The position numbers and the translations under genes were made by a program. Positions 7,726 through 16,902 of a DNA stretch of 64,000 nucleotides are shown here, in pieces; position 1 is the first letter of the stretch, and the number at the start of each line of letters is the position of its first letter. Source of the DNA: Paraburkholderia sp. NMBU_R16 (GTDB lineage Bacteria > Pseudomonadota > Gammaproteobacteria > Burkholderiales > Burkholderiaceae); the NCBI RefSeq assembly GCF_013282575.1, contig NZ_JAAAYE010000004.1, forward strand, positions 1-64,000, given 5' to 3'. The notes below the pieces were generated by a model. That model saw nothing but the letters and a program-made list of their open reading frames with translations. It made no database searches and was not told the DNA's origin.

Positions 7726-8742
7726 TCAATCGATGGCGGCATCCGCCGCCAGTAAAGCGATGCAATCGCCGGGTTCCACGCGCGCAAATGTGCGCATGCA
7801 AACCACCGTCGCGTCGGCACGAAACCGAATCTCCTGCGGCGCTTGCCACGGCCGGTGCGGATCGAACAGCCGGCCCGCGATCTGTCCTTCCCGAACGCGT
7901 TCGCCGAGCGCGAAGGCAGGTTCGAACACGCCGGGAAGCGGCGAATACACATAGTGCTGCGCACCATCCACGCGCAGAAAGCGCGTTTGTCCAGCAGGCG
8001 ACGGATGATCTTCCGGCACGACGCCAAGTCGGTACAGTGCGCGGTGCAGCCCGCTTTCGACGATAGCCAGGTTGGCCGCGTCGCAGCCCGCGTGGCCGCC
8101 AAATTCACCGCAAAGAAACAGCTTTCCATGGCGTTCGGCCGCCGCCGCGAACGTCCGATCTTCGCCGAGCAAATCCATGATCATCGTATTCGGCACACCG
8201 AACGCGCGGATCAGCTCGAAGTAAAGCTCGCGACGTTCGCCCCCGCCCGGTGGCGACGCAAGAAGCGTAGGAATGTGGTCGAACGACGCCCCTCCGGCGT
8301 GGAAGTCCATCACGATATCGGCGCGCGGAAGCAGCTCGGTTTCGACGTAGTGCGCGATCATCTCGGTCGGCTGCCCGTTGCGTGCACCCGGAAAAAGCCG
8401 GTTCAGATTGCCGCGGTCGATCGGTGACGTGCGCGTGCCGTTGATGAAAGCCGGAAAATTCAAGGCCGGAATGACGATGAGACGGCCGCGTATGGTCATC
8501 GAGGGAAGTCGCTGCAACAGCTTCATCAGCGCGACGGGGCCCTCGTATTCATCGCCGTGGTTGCCGCCCGTCAGCAGGACGGTGGGACCGGTGCCCGCTC
8601 CGGCGTTCAGCACGGCAACCGGGATGGGAACGTGGCCGTAGCCCGAACGATCGTGCGACCAGGGAAGCCTGAGCGTGCCGGTCTGAAAACCCGTGCGCTC
8701 GAAATCGACGTCAGTGGCGATAAGCGATGCAAGATTGGACAT
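7726..8742 (-). CDS. succinylglutamate desuccinylase/aspartoacylase-family deacylase
   Basis: A roughly 338-residue zinc-dependent amide hydrolase of the AstE/AspA (M14-like) family. Signatures are LLTGGNHGDEYEGPVAL (His and Glu zinc ligands), ALNFPAFINGTRTSPIDRGNLNRLFPG, and MDFHAGG (third ligand). The C-terminal 90 residues form the beta-rich cap typical of the family. The overall pattern resembles DoeB-type N-acetyl-diaminobutyrate deacetylases as well as AstE-like enzymes, so the substrate is an N-acyl amino acid or similar. Two in-frame ATGs exist (8760 and 8742). I prefer 8742 because the first lies inside a strong hairpin. It is followed by the MFS gene and preceded by a LysR gene on the same strand. 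Confidence 0.8.
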   Translation of the reverse strand: MSNLASLIATDVDFERTGFQTGTLRLPWSHDRSGYGHVPIPVAVLNAGAGTGPTVLLTGGNHGDEYEGPVALMKLLQRLPSMTIRGRLIVIPALNFPAFINGTRTSPIDRGNLNRLFPGARNGQPTEMIAHYVETELLPRADIVMDFHAGGASFDHIPTLLASPPGGGERRELYFELIRAFGVPNTMIMDLLGEDRTFAAAAERHGKLFLCGEFGGHAGCDAANLAIVESGLHRALYRLGVVPEDHPSPAGQTRFLRVDGAQHYVYSPLPGVFEPAFALGERVREGQIAGRLFDPHRPWQAPQEIRFRADATVVCMRTFARVEPGDCIALLAADAAID

Positions 8743-8755
8743 GGTGCGATCCGTA

Positions 8756-8782
8756 GGCATCGGGGCGGCGCCCCGGATGCCT
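8756..8782. repeat. inverted repeat in the deacylase leader
   Basis: GGCATC-GGGGC, a 3-base loop, then GCCCC-GGATGCC forms an 11-bp stem with one bulged base. On the minus strand it covers the alternative ATG at 8760 and lies just before the ATG at 8742. It could end lysR transcription or control deacylase translation. Confidence 0.5.
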
Positions 8783-8884
8783 TTACTATCGCCGACGCAA
8801 AGCCGCATGCCCAATGCCGTTTTCTGCAGCGGGCGATGCCTCCAGAGCATCGCCGTCAATGCCTTGCCCAATCGACGCGGCGCG

Positions 8885-9772
8885 TCAGGACGCCGCTTTC
8901 CGCAATTGATCGACGAAACGCTCCAGTGCCGGGTTCGCTCCGTTTGCGACGAAGCAGAATTCGAGGGGCAACGGTACCGAAAGGTCCTGCAGATCGACGA
9001 AACGCACACGCGCCGGTGGCCGATCGCGATTCGCGGCGTTCACGATCGCCGCTCCCACGCCCGCCGTCACGAGCGACAGGATCGCCGTTTCAGTACTGGC
9101 TTCCTGACGGATGTCGAGCGTGAGACCGCGCTCGGCACAGGCGCCGAGCAATCGGTCGTAGTACGCCGGATACACGCGACGCGGAAACGCGATGAATGGT
9201 TTATCGCTAAGCGCCGCCGTTGCCACCGGCCCGTCTTTGCCGAGCGGCCACGCTTCGGGGACGGCCAGCACGACATTCTGTTCGAGCAACGGCACGCTCG
9301 CGATTCCCTCGGGCAGCACGCCCACGCGATAGCAGAAGCCACCGTTGAGCCGCCCGGCGGCAATCGATTCGAGTTGCTCCGGTGTGTTCATCGGTAGCAG
9401 TTCGAGCCTGACATGCGGCACAGCCTGTTCGAATTCGCGCAACGCACGCGAGACGATGCCGCCCCATGCTGCGTTTTCGACGAAGCCGACGCGCAAGTGC
9501 CCCTGCAAGCCGGACGCGATCTCGCGGGCGAGGCGGTTGGCGGCGTCCACACGGGCCAGAATCTCGCGCGCTTCGCCCAAGTAGGCCTCGCCCGCGGCGG
9601 TGAGCACGAGCCCGCGTGGCGTGCGTTCGAACAACACCGCCCCGATGGCTTCTTCGAGGTCCTGGATTTGCCGCGATATCGCAGGCTGCGTCACGTGCAA
9701 TTGCTCAGACGCAGCACGGACGCTGAGCAACTCGGCGACGGCGATGAAATAGCGGAGATGCCGGAGTTTCAT
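8885..9772 (-). CDS. LysR-family transcriptional regulator
   Basis: A 295-residue LysR regulator. The winged helix-turn-helix spans residues 1-60 (MKLRHLRYFIAVAE, then LHVTQPAISRQIQDLEE). The remainder is the two-lobed periplasmic-binding-protein-like effector domain (GFVENAAWGG...). It lies 142 bp upstream of the deacylase/MFS/MBL run on the same strand. It therefore probably controls that set, although LysR genes are more often divergent from their targets. The inducer is unknown. Confidence 0.9.
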   Translation of the reverse strand: MKLRHLRYFIAVAELLSVRAASEQLHVTQPAISRQIQDLEEAIGAVLFERTPRGLVLTAAGEAYLGEAREILARVDAANRLAREIASGLQGHLRVGFVENAAWGGIVSRALREFEQAVPHVRLELLPMNTPEQLESIAAGRLNGGFCYRVGVLPEGIASVPLLEQNVVLAVPEAWPLGKDGPVATAALSDKPFIAFPRRVYPAYYDRLLGACAERGLTLDIRQEASTETAILSLVTAGVGAAIVNAANRDRPPARVRFVDLQDLSVPLPLEFCFVANGANPALERFVDQLRKAAS

Positions 9773-9861
9773 GGTGGGAGCGCCATGAACGCGGGAGCCT
9801 AATGGTAAATCATCGCGGACGTCGGGCGATCGCTGTGAACAGCCGGCGAAGCCACGTGCCG

Positions 9862-10266
9862 TTATTTACCTGCGCCGTTTTCTTTCTCGCAGCTAAGGAC
9901 CAAGACATCGCCGGATCGGGCTCCGGCGCTGAGGCGCGCCGTGTGGAATTCGGTGTCGCCGCACCGCCATTCCGCGTGGAAGTCGCGGTGGCAAGCAGGC
10001 TTGGCGGTGCGGGTAGCGGGGGGAAGGACGTAGCTGCAGGTTCGGCGGCCGTCGCATTGGCGCGAAAGCTCGCGTGTGGCGTTGCCGTGTGGCGTGCCGC
10101 AGTTTTGCCCGTATGTGCCGGATACGATGGTTATCGGTCGAGCGTCGGTTGATTGAGCGGAAGTGCGAAGCGAGCTCGCGGGAGCGGGAGGCGTCGCGCC
10201 GCACGCCGACAGCGTCACGCCGATGCAAGCCAACGCCCCAAGGAAAGAGAGGGTGGTCGAGTTCAT
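9862..10266 (-). CDS. lipoprotein with SUEL-type lectin-like domain
   Basis: A 134-residue exported protein. The N-terminus is a lipobox signal (hydrophobic FLGALACIGVTLSACG, cleavage before Cys). AAGGAC precedes the ATG at 10266. The mature part reads ITIVSGTYGQNCG..., ...CDGRRTCSYVL..., CHRDFHAEWRCGD... and VLVLSC. This Cys pattern resembles SUEL/rhamnose-binding lectin domains, which have a YG motif near the start, a C-x-G-x-x-x-C centre and a YxC end. Such proteins are surface or periplasmic and may bind carbohydrate. It lies alone between two LysR genes. Function is unproven; the fold assignment is by pattern only. Confidence 0.65.
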   Translation of the reverse strand: MNSTTLSFLGALACIGVTLSACGATPPAPASSLRTSAQSTDARPITIVSGTYGQNCGTPHGNATRELSRQCDGRRTCSYVLPPATRTAKPACHRDFHAEWRCGDTEFHTARLSAGARSGDVLVLSCEKENGAGK

Positions 10267-10364
10267 GGCGATTGTCCTTTGCGGCCCACGAAGCGCACGC
10301 ATATTCTCCCTTAATTCCTACGGAATCGCAGATGCGGGCTCGGGGCGAGTCCGCTGCACTCGTC

Positions 10365-11279
10365 CTAGGCGGGTGCGGCGGCCGAGCCGGCGGCTTCGCG
10401 GGCCTGCGCCGCGATCCAATCGCGGAACTGGCTGAGCGCCACGTTTTCCGCTTTTTCCTCGGGAAATATCAGATAGTACGAGCGGCTGCTCGCATGTTCG
10501 TGCGATGAGACCTGAACGAGCGCGCCGCGTTTCAACTCGTCCTCCACGAGCAGCCGAGGCATGAGCGCGATGCCCATACCTTGTTTCGCCGCCTCGGCAA
10601 GCATCGAAAAGAGCTCGAGCCTCGGCCCCGCCATATCGCCTTCGACTTCCATGCCGCGAGAAGCGAACCACTCTCGCCAGGCGTATGGCCGCGTACTCGA
10701 TTGGAGTAGCGGGTAGCGCGCCCAGTCCCCACGGCTGACCGACTTGCGAGGCGCAAGGAGCGCCGGGCTGCACACGGCAATGAGGCTTTCCCCCATGAGC
10801 CGCAGGCCATCGGTTCCGGGCCAAATGCCGGGCCCCGCGTGGATGGCGGCATCGAACTCGGTCCCTTCGAATAGAAAAGGCCGCGTCTGCGAAGTGAGAT
10901 TCACCGTAATATCGGGATGCACTTCGTAAAACTTCGGCAAGCGCGGCAGGAGCCATTTCGTGGCGAACGTCGGGACTACCGCCAGCTCGAGTGTCGCGCC
11001 TTGCCCGCCTTTCGCCATGAGTTCGAGCGTGTCGCGTTCGAAATCGTCGAGACGCGCGACGACTTTTCGGCTGTACGCCCGTCCCGCTTCCGTCAGCGCC
11101 ACGCCGCGACGGCTTCTGCGAAACAGCTTGATGCCGAGGAATGCTTCCAAGGTACCGATCTGGCGGCATATCGCGCTTTGCGTTACGGCCAGCTCGTCCG
11201 CAGCTTTGGTGAAGCTCTGATGGCGAGCGGCCGACTCGAAGGCGCAGAGCGCCCCCGTGGAGGGAATTTTCCTACGCAT
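10365..11279 (-). CDS. LysR-family regulator (GcvA-like), divergent from gcdH
   Basis: A 304-residue LysR protein of the GcvA/AmpR branch. It starts KIPSTGALCAFESAARHQSFTKAADEL with the HTH helix VTQSAICRQIGTLE, and carries LPRLPKFYEVHPDITVNL in the effector domain. It is divergent from gcdH with 128 bp between them. In Burkholderiaceae such a regulator commonly sits beside gcdH, so it probably controls glutaryl-CoA dehydrogenase expression; that regulatory link is inferred. The C-terminal 10 residues are Ala-rich and dispensable-looking. Confidence 0.9.
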   Translation of the reverse strand: MRRKIPSTGALCAFESAARHQSFTKAADELAVTQSAICRQIGTLEAFLGIKLFRRSRRGVALTEAGRAYSRKVVARLDDFERDTLELMAKGGQGATLELAVVPTFATKWLLPRLPKFYEVHPDITVNLTSQTRPFLFEGTEFDAAIHAGPGIWPGTDGLRLMGESLIAVCSPALLAPRKSVSRGDWARYPLLQSSTRPYAWREWFASRGMEVEGDMAGPRLELFSMLAEAAKQGMGIALMPRLLVEDELKRGALVQVSSHEHASSRSYYLIFPEEKAENVALSQFRDWIAAQAREAAGSAAAPA

Positions 11280-11337
11280 GAAGGCTGAACTCCGTTGTGG
11301 CCATCAACGAGTGAGATTTTTGCACAGATCGGTGCGA

Positions 11338-11350
11338 ACAAATCGTTTGT
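11338..11350. promoter_or_regulatory. candidate LysR operator
   Basis: ACAAA-TCG-TTTGT is a perfect 5-bp dyad in the 128-bp spacer between the divergent lysR and gcdH genes. Its position fits binding by the GcvA-like regulator. The dyad is short, so chance remains possible. Confidence 0.35.
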
Positions 11351-11407
11351 AGCGGCGTACGTTCCTGAATAAAGTTGCATGCACCTCTCAAATGTCGCGA
11401 GTTTGAA

Positions 11408-12595
11408 ATGCAAGCACAGCACAAGTCAGTCAGCTTCAAATGGGACGATCCATTGCTGCTCGATCGTCAGTTGGCGGACGAAGAGCGGTTGGTGCAAGAG
11501 TCGGCACGCGCTTACTGCCAGGAACGGCTGGCGCCGCGCGTGCTCGAGGCCTTTCGCCGTGAGCAGACCGACATCGAGATCTTCCGCGAAATGGGCGAGC
11601 TCGGCCTGCTCGGCGTGACCATTCCCGAGGAATACGGTGGCGCCGGTCTGAACTACGTTTGCTACGGGCTCGTGGCGCGCGAGGTAGAACGTGTGGATTC
11701 GGGCTATCGGTCGATGATGAGCGTGCAGTCCTCGCTCGTCATGGTCCCCATCCATGAGTTCGGCGGCGATGCGGTCAAGCAGAAGTATCTGCCGAAGCTC
11801 GCGCGAGGAGAATGGATCGGATGTTTCGGATTGACCGAGCCCAATCACGGCTCCGATCCGGGCGGTATGACCACGCGGGCGAAGCGCGTCGATGGCGGCT
11901 ATCGCCTGAGCGGCAGCAAGATGTGGATCACGAACAGCCCAATCGCCGATGTCTTCGTTGTCTGGGCGAAGGACGACGAGGGCGCGATTCGCGGCTTCGT
12001 ACTCGAGAAAGGCTGGAAAGGGCTATCCGCACCCGCGATCCATGGGAAGGTCGGGTTGCGAGCGTCGATCACGGGCGAGATCGTCATGGACGAGGTTTTT
12101 TGCCCGGAAGAGAATGCGTTTGCGGACGTGCGCGGGTTGAAAGGGCCGTTCACTTGCCTGAACAGCGCGCGCTACGGCATTGCGTGGGGTGCGCTCGGCG
12201 CTGCCGAGGACTGCTGGCACCGGGCGCGACAGTATGTGCTCGATCGCAATCAGTTCGGCAAGCCCCTTGCGGCGAATCAATTGATTCAGAAGAAGCTTGC
12301 GGATATGCAAACGGAGATCGCGCTCGGCCTCCAAGGTTGCCTGCGTCTCGGCCGGATGAAAGACGAGGGCACTGCCGCCGTCGAAATCACGTCGATCATG
12401 AAACGCAATTCCTGCGGCAAGGCGCTCGAAATCGCGCGCCACGCGCGCGACATGCTGGGCGGAAACGGCATCAGCGACGAGTTCGGCGTTGCCCGTCACC
12501 TCGTGAACCTCGAGGTCGTCAACACCTATGAGGGCACGCACGACATCCATGCGCTCATTCTCGGGCGCGCGATTACCGGCATCGCGGCCTTCTGA
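11408..12595 (+). CDS. gcdH: glutaryl-CoA dehydrogenase
   Basis: A 395-residue flavoprotein that oxidatively decarboxylates glutaryl-CoA to crotonyl-CoA in lysine, hydroxylysine and tryptophan catabolism, passing electrons to ETF. Acyl-CoA dehydrogenase signatures are present: [52 protein letters not shown], and the catalytic-base segment [20 protein letters not shown]. The Ser-Asp-Pro-Gly-Gly pattern and the Arg-rich N-terminal half fit GCDH rather than short-chain dehydrogenases. The start at 11408 gives the family's usual length; no strong Shine-Dalgarno is visible. The CoA-transferase gene often found after gcdH in this group is absent; a LysR remnant follows directly. Confidence 0.93.
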   Translation: MQAQHKSVSFKWDDPLLLDRQLADEERLVQESARAYCQERLAPRVLEAFRREQTDIEIFREMGELGLLGVTIPEEYGGAGLNYVCYGLVAREVERVDSGYRSMMSVQSSLVMVPIHEFGGDAVKQKYLPKLARGEWIGCFGLTEPNHGSDPGGMTTRAKRVDGGYRLSGSKMWITNSPIADVFVVWAKDDEGAIRGFVLEKGWKGLSAPAIHGKVGLRASITGEIVMDEVFCPEENAFADVRGLKGPFTCLNSARYGIAWGALGAAEDCWHRARQYVLDRNQFGKPLAANQLIQKKLADMQTEIALGLQGCLRLGRMKDEGTAAVEITSIMKRNSCGKALEIARHARDMLGGNGISDEFGVARHLVNLEVVNTYEGTHDIHALILGRAITGIAAF

Positions 12596-12781
12596 GCGGA
12601 TGTCGACGACCAAAGCGGTGCTTTCGCCGCGCTGATGCCGATGTACACGATCACGAGACCGCCGAACGCCGACATCTTCGCTTTCTATTCCCAGCGCCAG
12701 CAGATGTCGAATCGCATTCGTGCGTTCGTCGATTTCATTGCGCTCGATCTCGAGCGCGCGGTGGGCGCGCACGCGAGTTGA
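12596..12781 (+). pseudogene. LysR regulator C-terminal remnant
   Basis: Directly after the gcdH stop, one frame reads FAALMPMYTITRPPNADIFAFYSQRQQMSNRIRAFVDFIALDLE and ends at TGA 12779-12781. The motif (Q..S.RIRAFVDFI) is the typical C-terminal end of LysR effector domains. About 62 codons survive and the DNA-binding domain is missing, so this is a relic. It lies upstream of pobA, where a regulator gene could once have stood. Confidence 0.6.
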
Positions 12782-12852
12782 CCTTGCGGTTCACGCGGCG
12801 GCGTCCGCGCTACAGGCGCTAGCCGGCGATCTTCTAAAAATCCTGTTCTATT

Positions 12853-12864
12853 GCACAAATGTGC
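12853..12864. promoter_or_regulatory. candidate operator upstream of pobA
   Basis: GCACA-AA-TGTGC is a perfect dyad about 70 bases before the pobA start, inside an AT-richer stretch that could hold the promoter. It may be the binding site of the 4-hydroxybenzoate-responsive regulator. Support is symmetry and position only. Confidence 0.35.
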
Positions 12865-12882
12865 CTTCTCTATTGGCGATGA

Positions 12883-14118
<1,236 letters not shown>

Positions 14119-14147
14119 GTTGACCTCTTGCCCATGGGCTCCAGCAT

Positions 14148-14699
14148 CTATCGAAACAACCAGTGTGAAACGAGCTTCGTATAGCGCGGCATGACCACAT
14201 AGACCATCAGCACCACAAGGAGCGCGGTATTCGCCAACCGTGCAACGATCGTTGCGCCCGGAAACGAAAGTAGGTCCAGCGCGGGCCCGAGCAGCGCGGT
14301 CACGATCAAGCTCAGTGGAAAAATAGCCGACCAGGTGACGAGAAACTGCTTCCAGGGCGTCGCCTTTTTGCCGTCGGACGGCGCAAACCAGAACTCGAGA
14401 CCCGTCTTGATCTGATACCGGTCGCCTTTCGTGAGAAACGGCTCCATTTGCCGCATGAAGGCGCGCCGCTCGCCCGACTCCATCCAGCGCGTCAGGTTAT
14501 CGAAGCCGGCGAAGCGGATGATGACCACATACGTATGCTCTTTGCCGAACGGCCGGATCACGTCGGTCGACAAATAGCCTTCGAACTGCGTGCAAGCCTT
14601 CCGGATCTCGACCAGCCATTGTTCGTACTGCGGCATGGCCGCGGGCTTTACTTCATGAGAAATGATGCTCGTGACGATTTCTTCGGACTCGATTGCCAT
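14148..14699 (-). CDS. ABM-domain membrane protein
   Basis: A 183-residue protein with an antibiotic-biosynthesis-monooxygenase (ABM, dimeric alpha-beta barrel) domain at residues 1-110. Examples are IISHEVKPAAMPQYEQWLVEI, then FEGYLSTDVIRP and TYVVIIRFAGFDNLTRWMES. Two C-terminal hydrophobic helices follow at about 125-148 and 153-177, separated by a short Pro/Gly turn. The ABM fold with a two-helix tail occurs in many proteobacterial membrane proteins of unknown function; some ABM proteins degrade haem or oxidise quinones. Start ATG 14699 fits the domain boundary. It converges on pobA with a 29-bp gap, and no operon partner is visible. Confidence 0.75.
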   Translation of the reverse strand: MAIESEEIVTSIISHEVKPAAMPQYEQWLVEIRKACTQFEGYLSTDVIRPFGKEHTYVVIIRFAGFDNLTRWMESGERRAFMRQMEPFLTKGDRYQIKTGLEFWFAPSDGKKATPWKQFLVTWSAIFPLSLIVTALLGPALDLLSFPGATIVARLANTALLVVLMVYVVMPRYTKLVSHWLFR

Positions 14700-14808
14700 G
14701 ACGTTGATCTCGTTCGAGAAGGGGGCGACCTGGTCATCAGACCACACCGGCGGAGGTGGCCCAATAGCACCATGGTATGAGCCGCCACGGCCTTGGTGCC
14801 AGCGGCAC

Positions 14809-14955
14809 GTGCCCGTCATTCTGATGACGGCATTCACGCAGGAAGGCTACGAGGCGCGCGCGCAGGCGATGGGTATCGCGGGCTTCCTCAACAAGCCGTT
14901 CGAAGCCGATGAGATCATCCGCTGCATCGAGCGGGCACTTGGCCGGCAGGGATGA
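14809..14955 (+). pseudogene. response-regulator receiver C-terminal remnant
   Basis: Forty-eight codons read VPVILMTAFTQEGYEARAQAMGIAGFLNKPFEADEIIRCIERALG then stop. This is the second half of a CheY-like receiver: strand 4 with the conserved Thr, then the Lys-Pro motif at strand 5. The phosphorylated Asp and the first half are missing, and the frame upstream runs into sequence antisense to the ABM gene. It is non-functional. A two-component gene was lost here, possibly where the ABM gene arrived. Confidence 0.7.
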
Positions 14956-15023
14956 TCGTTCAGTGGTGGCCTTTCGGCGCCACTGCCGGAGAAAGAACCA
15001 TCGCCGCGTAGAACGTGACGCCG

Positions 15024-16043
15024 CTAGAAGTTCCGCGCGAGCCCGACCATGAACATGTCCTGGTCCTTGTCGTTGCCCGTCGCGACGCGGTTAAAGCGCA
15101 CGCTCGCCGCCCAATTGCTCGTGACCTGGTAGCTTACTTGCGCGCTGAACAAGGCGTTGAGCCGCATTCGATTCGAAGGCTCGTCGCGGTCGCGCGACAG
15201 GTACGGCCCTACGCCGGCCGATAAGGCCCATTTGCTCTGGATCGGCGCGACGTACCAGAGTTGTGCCGCCACGCCGCGCCGGCCGGCCGTGCCGTTATTG
15301 CCTTCGTAGACGAAGCTCGCGGAATACGCCCAAGCATTGCCGAGAGGGCGCTTGAGCTCGACCATGTAGCCCTTTTCCATCGGCACTTGAGGATGGTTCG
15401 TCTGCGATGTGCCAGCCCAGATGCTGACCTGTGTCTTGCCGTCGGAGAGTGCCGGTGCGGGGTCGCCGCGAAGATCGGAGCCGATGCCGAAGAGCACCAT
15501 ATCGGAGTTGAATCCGTTGACCATCTGGATATGGTTGTATTGCAGCTTCAGAAAAAAGCGGTTCGGCACGACATAGAACCGCACTGCGGCCGAGGCGCGC
15601 AGGCCCAAGCGCTTTTCGTTGCGTGGTTCGTTCGCGACATGCGTGGTATCCATGCTGAAATAAGGCCCCGCGGACAACTCGAACGCCACGCGATCGCTGA
15701 CGGGCCAGCGAAACGAACCCAACGCCGCAAAGCCATCGCGATGATGATTCGTCGGATGCCCCTCGTTCAGATAGGCGAAATAGACGGAGAGGTAGTCGTT
15801 GAGGATTTCGCCGAAGCCGATTTCATAGGCGCGCCAATGCATGTCGCCGCCTTCGGTCGCGCGGCCGTTGCCGAACACGGCGTAGCCGTCGATCGTGCGC
15901 TGCGGCGATAGCTGCGCGCCCGACGCGTTCGGTGTGCCGTCCTCGGCATGCGCCAGGCTTGCGCACTGCAGAGCGGCCAAGGCCGCGAGCGTGCCTGCGC
16001 ACACGGCTCGCCAATCGATGCGGTGCGATTTGAAAGGCGTCAA
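15024..16043 (-). CDS. outer-membrane beta-barrel protein
   Basis: About 339 residues from the chosen start. A signal peptide is readable (basic KSHRIDWR, hydrophobic AVCAGTLAALAALQCAS, then AHA cleavage). The mature chain is made of alternating strands such as WAYSASFVYEGNN, WALSAGVGPYLS and WAASVRFNRVA. It ends in FMVGLARNF, and the terminal Phe is the usual BAM signal. It is therefore a probable outer-membrane barrel, function unknown; I do not recognise a porin or PagL/PagP signature. The start is uncertain: TTG 16043 gives a normal-length signal peptide, while GTG 16079 and TTG 16094 extend it. No clear ribosome site supports any of them. Confidence 0.7.
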   Translation of the reverse strand: MTPFKSHRIDWRAVCAGTLAALAALQCASLAHAEDGTPNASGAQLSPQRTIDGYAVFGNGRATEGGDMHWRAYEIGFGEILNDYLSVYFAYLNEGHPTNHHRDGFAALGSFRWPVSDRVAFELSAGPYFSMDTTHVANEPRNEKRLGLRASAAVRFYVVPNRFFLKLQYNHIQMVNGFNSDMVLFGIGSDLRGDPAPALSDGKTQVSIWAGTSQTNHPQVPMEKGYMVELKRPLGNAWAYSASFVYEGNNGTAGRRGVAAQLWYVAPIQSKWALSAGVGPYLSRDRDEPSNRMRLNALFSAQVSYQVTSNWAASVRFNRVATGNDKDQDMFMVGLARNF

Positions 16044-16251
16044 AGCAAGTGGCCGGTTGGGTGGACAAGGCGAACGCACTTCGCCGCTTCGCAACAGCCT
16101 ACTTATCGTTGACCAATCCCTATGTAGGGCACCGAACGCACGAACGCCGAAAATTCATGCGCTCATCCGGTCGGTCCTTCGCGCGCCCGCGCTTGTATCG
16201 GACGCAGCGATGGGAAGATGGCGGCATTTGCCACTTTTCGCGACTCACATC

Positions 16252-16875
16252 ATGACAGTGCCGCCGCTTGGGAGATCCGGCTCCATGGGTCCCGAACCCG
16301 ATCCGTCGACCGGACAGCCGAAACCCACCGCCGGCTCGGGCCGGGGCCGGCATCGGGCTCCCTCGGTGCTCGATGGCCTGCGCGATCGCGTCCGCGGTGC
16401 CCTCGGAAAGTCGGGATCGCCCTCGCCATCGCCCGCACCTGCGTCGTACGAGCCCGGGCAGACACGGCGCGATTCGGCAGCCGCGTTGGAGCCCGCCACC
16501 GCCCGATACATCTTGAGACAGCTCGAGGAGATCGAGGAGCTGAGCTCGCGCGTCTACGGCGGCGGCATCCAGATTCTGATCGGAGAGCAAGCGTTACCCG
16601 AGCGCGAGCAATTGCTCGCTGCCTTGACGCAAGACTGCGAGATCACGATCTCTCTCGGCCTCGGCGACACGGATGTCGTGGATGCGCTGCTTCAGAAGAC
16701 CATCGATCTGGTCCGCGTGATGAAGCGCGAGACGAAGGCCGAATTCGTGTTTGACGTTGCAAAGCGCGACCTCCCGCGCCTTAAAGAGCTATGGGCGCAA
16801 GCGGGAGGCCTTCCTTATCCCACGCCGCCGTTGCGCGATGGAACCGACGAAAGAGGCAAACCGCCCACCCGGTGA
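16252..16875 (+). CDS. hypothetical protein with disordered N-terminus
   Basis: A 207-residue protein not recognised. Residues 1-75 are rich in Pro, Ser, Gly and Arg and look disordered. About 80-190 are predicted alpha/beta (YILRQLEEIEELSSRVYGGGIQILIGEQ, then EITISLGLGDTDVVDALLQKTIDLVRVMKRETKAEFVF). No signal peptide or membrane segment is visible. An alternative start is ATG 16285, which has GGGAGA about 10 bases upstream and removes 11 residues. It lies between the divergent outer-membrane protein and the convergent HAD gene and appears monocistronic. Confidence 0.6.
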   Translation: MTVPPLGRSGSMGPEPDPSTGQPKPTAGSGRGRHRAPSVLDGLRDRVRGALGKSGSPSPSPAPASYEPGQTRRDSAAALEPATARYILRQLEEIEELSSRVYGGGIQILIGEQALPEREQLLAALTQDCEITISLGLGDTDVVDALLQKTIDLVRVMKRETKAEFVFDVAKRDLPRLKELWAQAGGLPYPTPPLRDGTDERGKPPTR

Positions 16876-16902
16876 CGCTTCGGGGCAATCGCCCCCTGAA
16901 TG

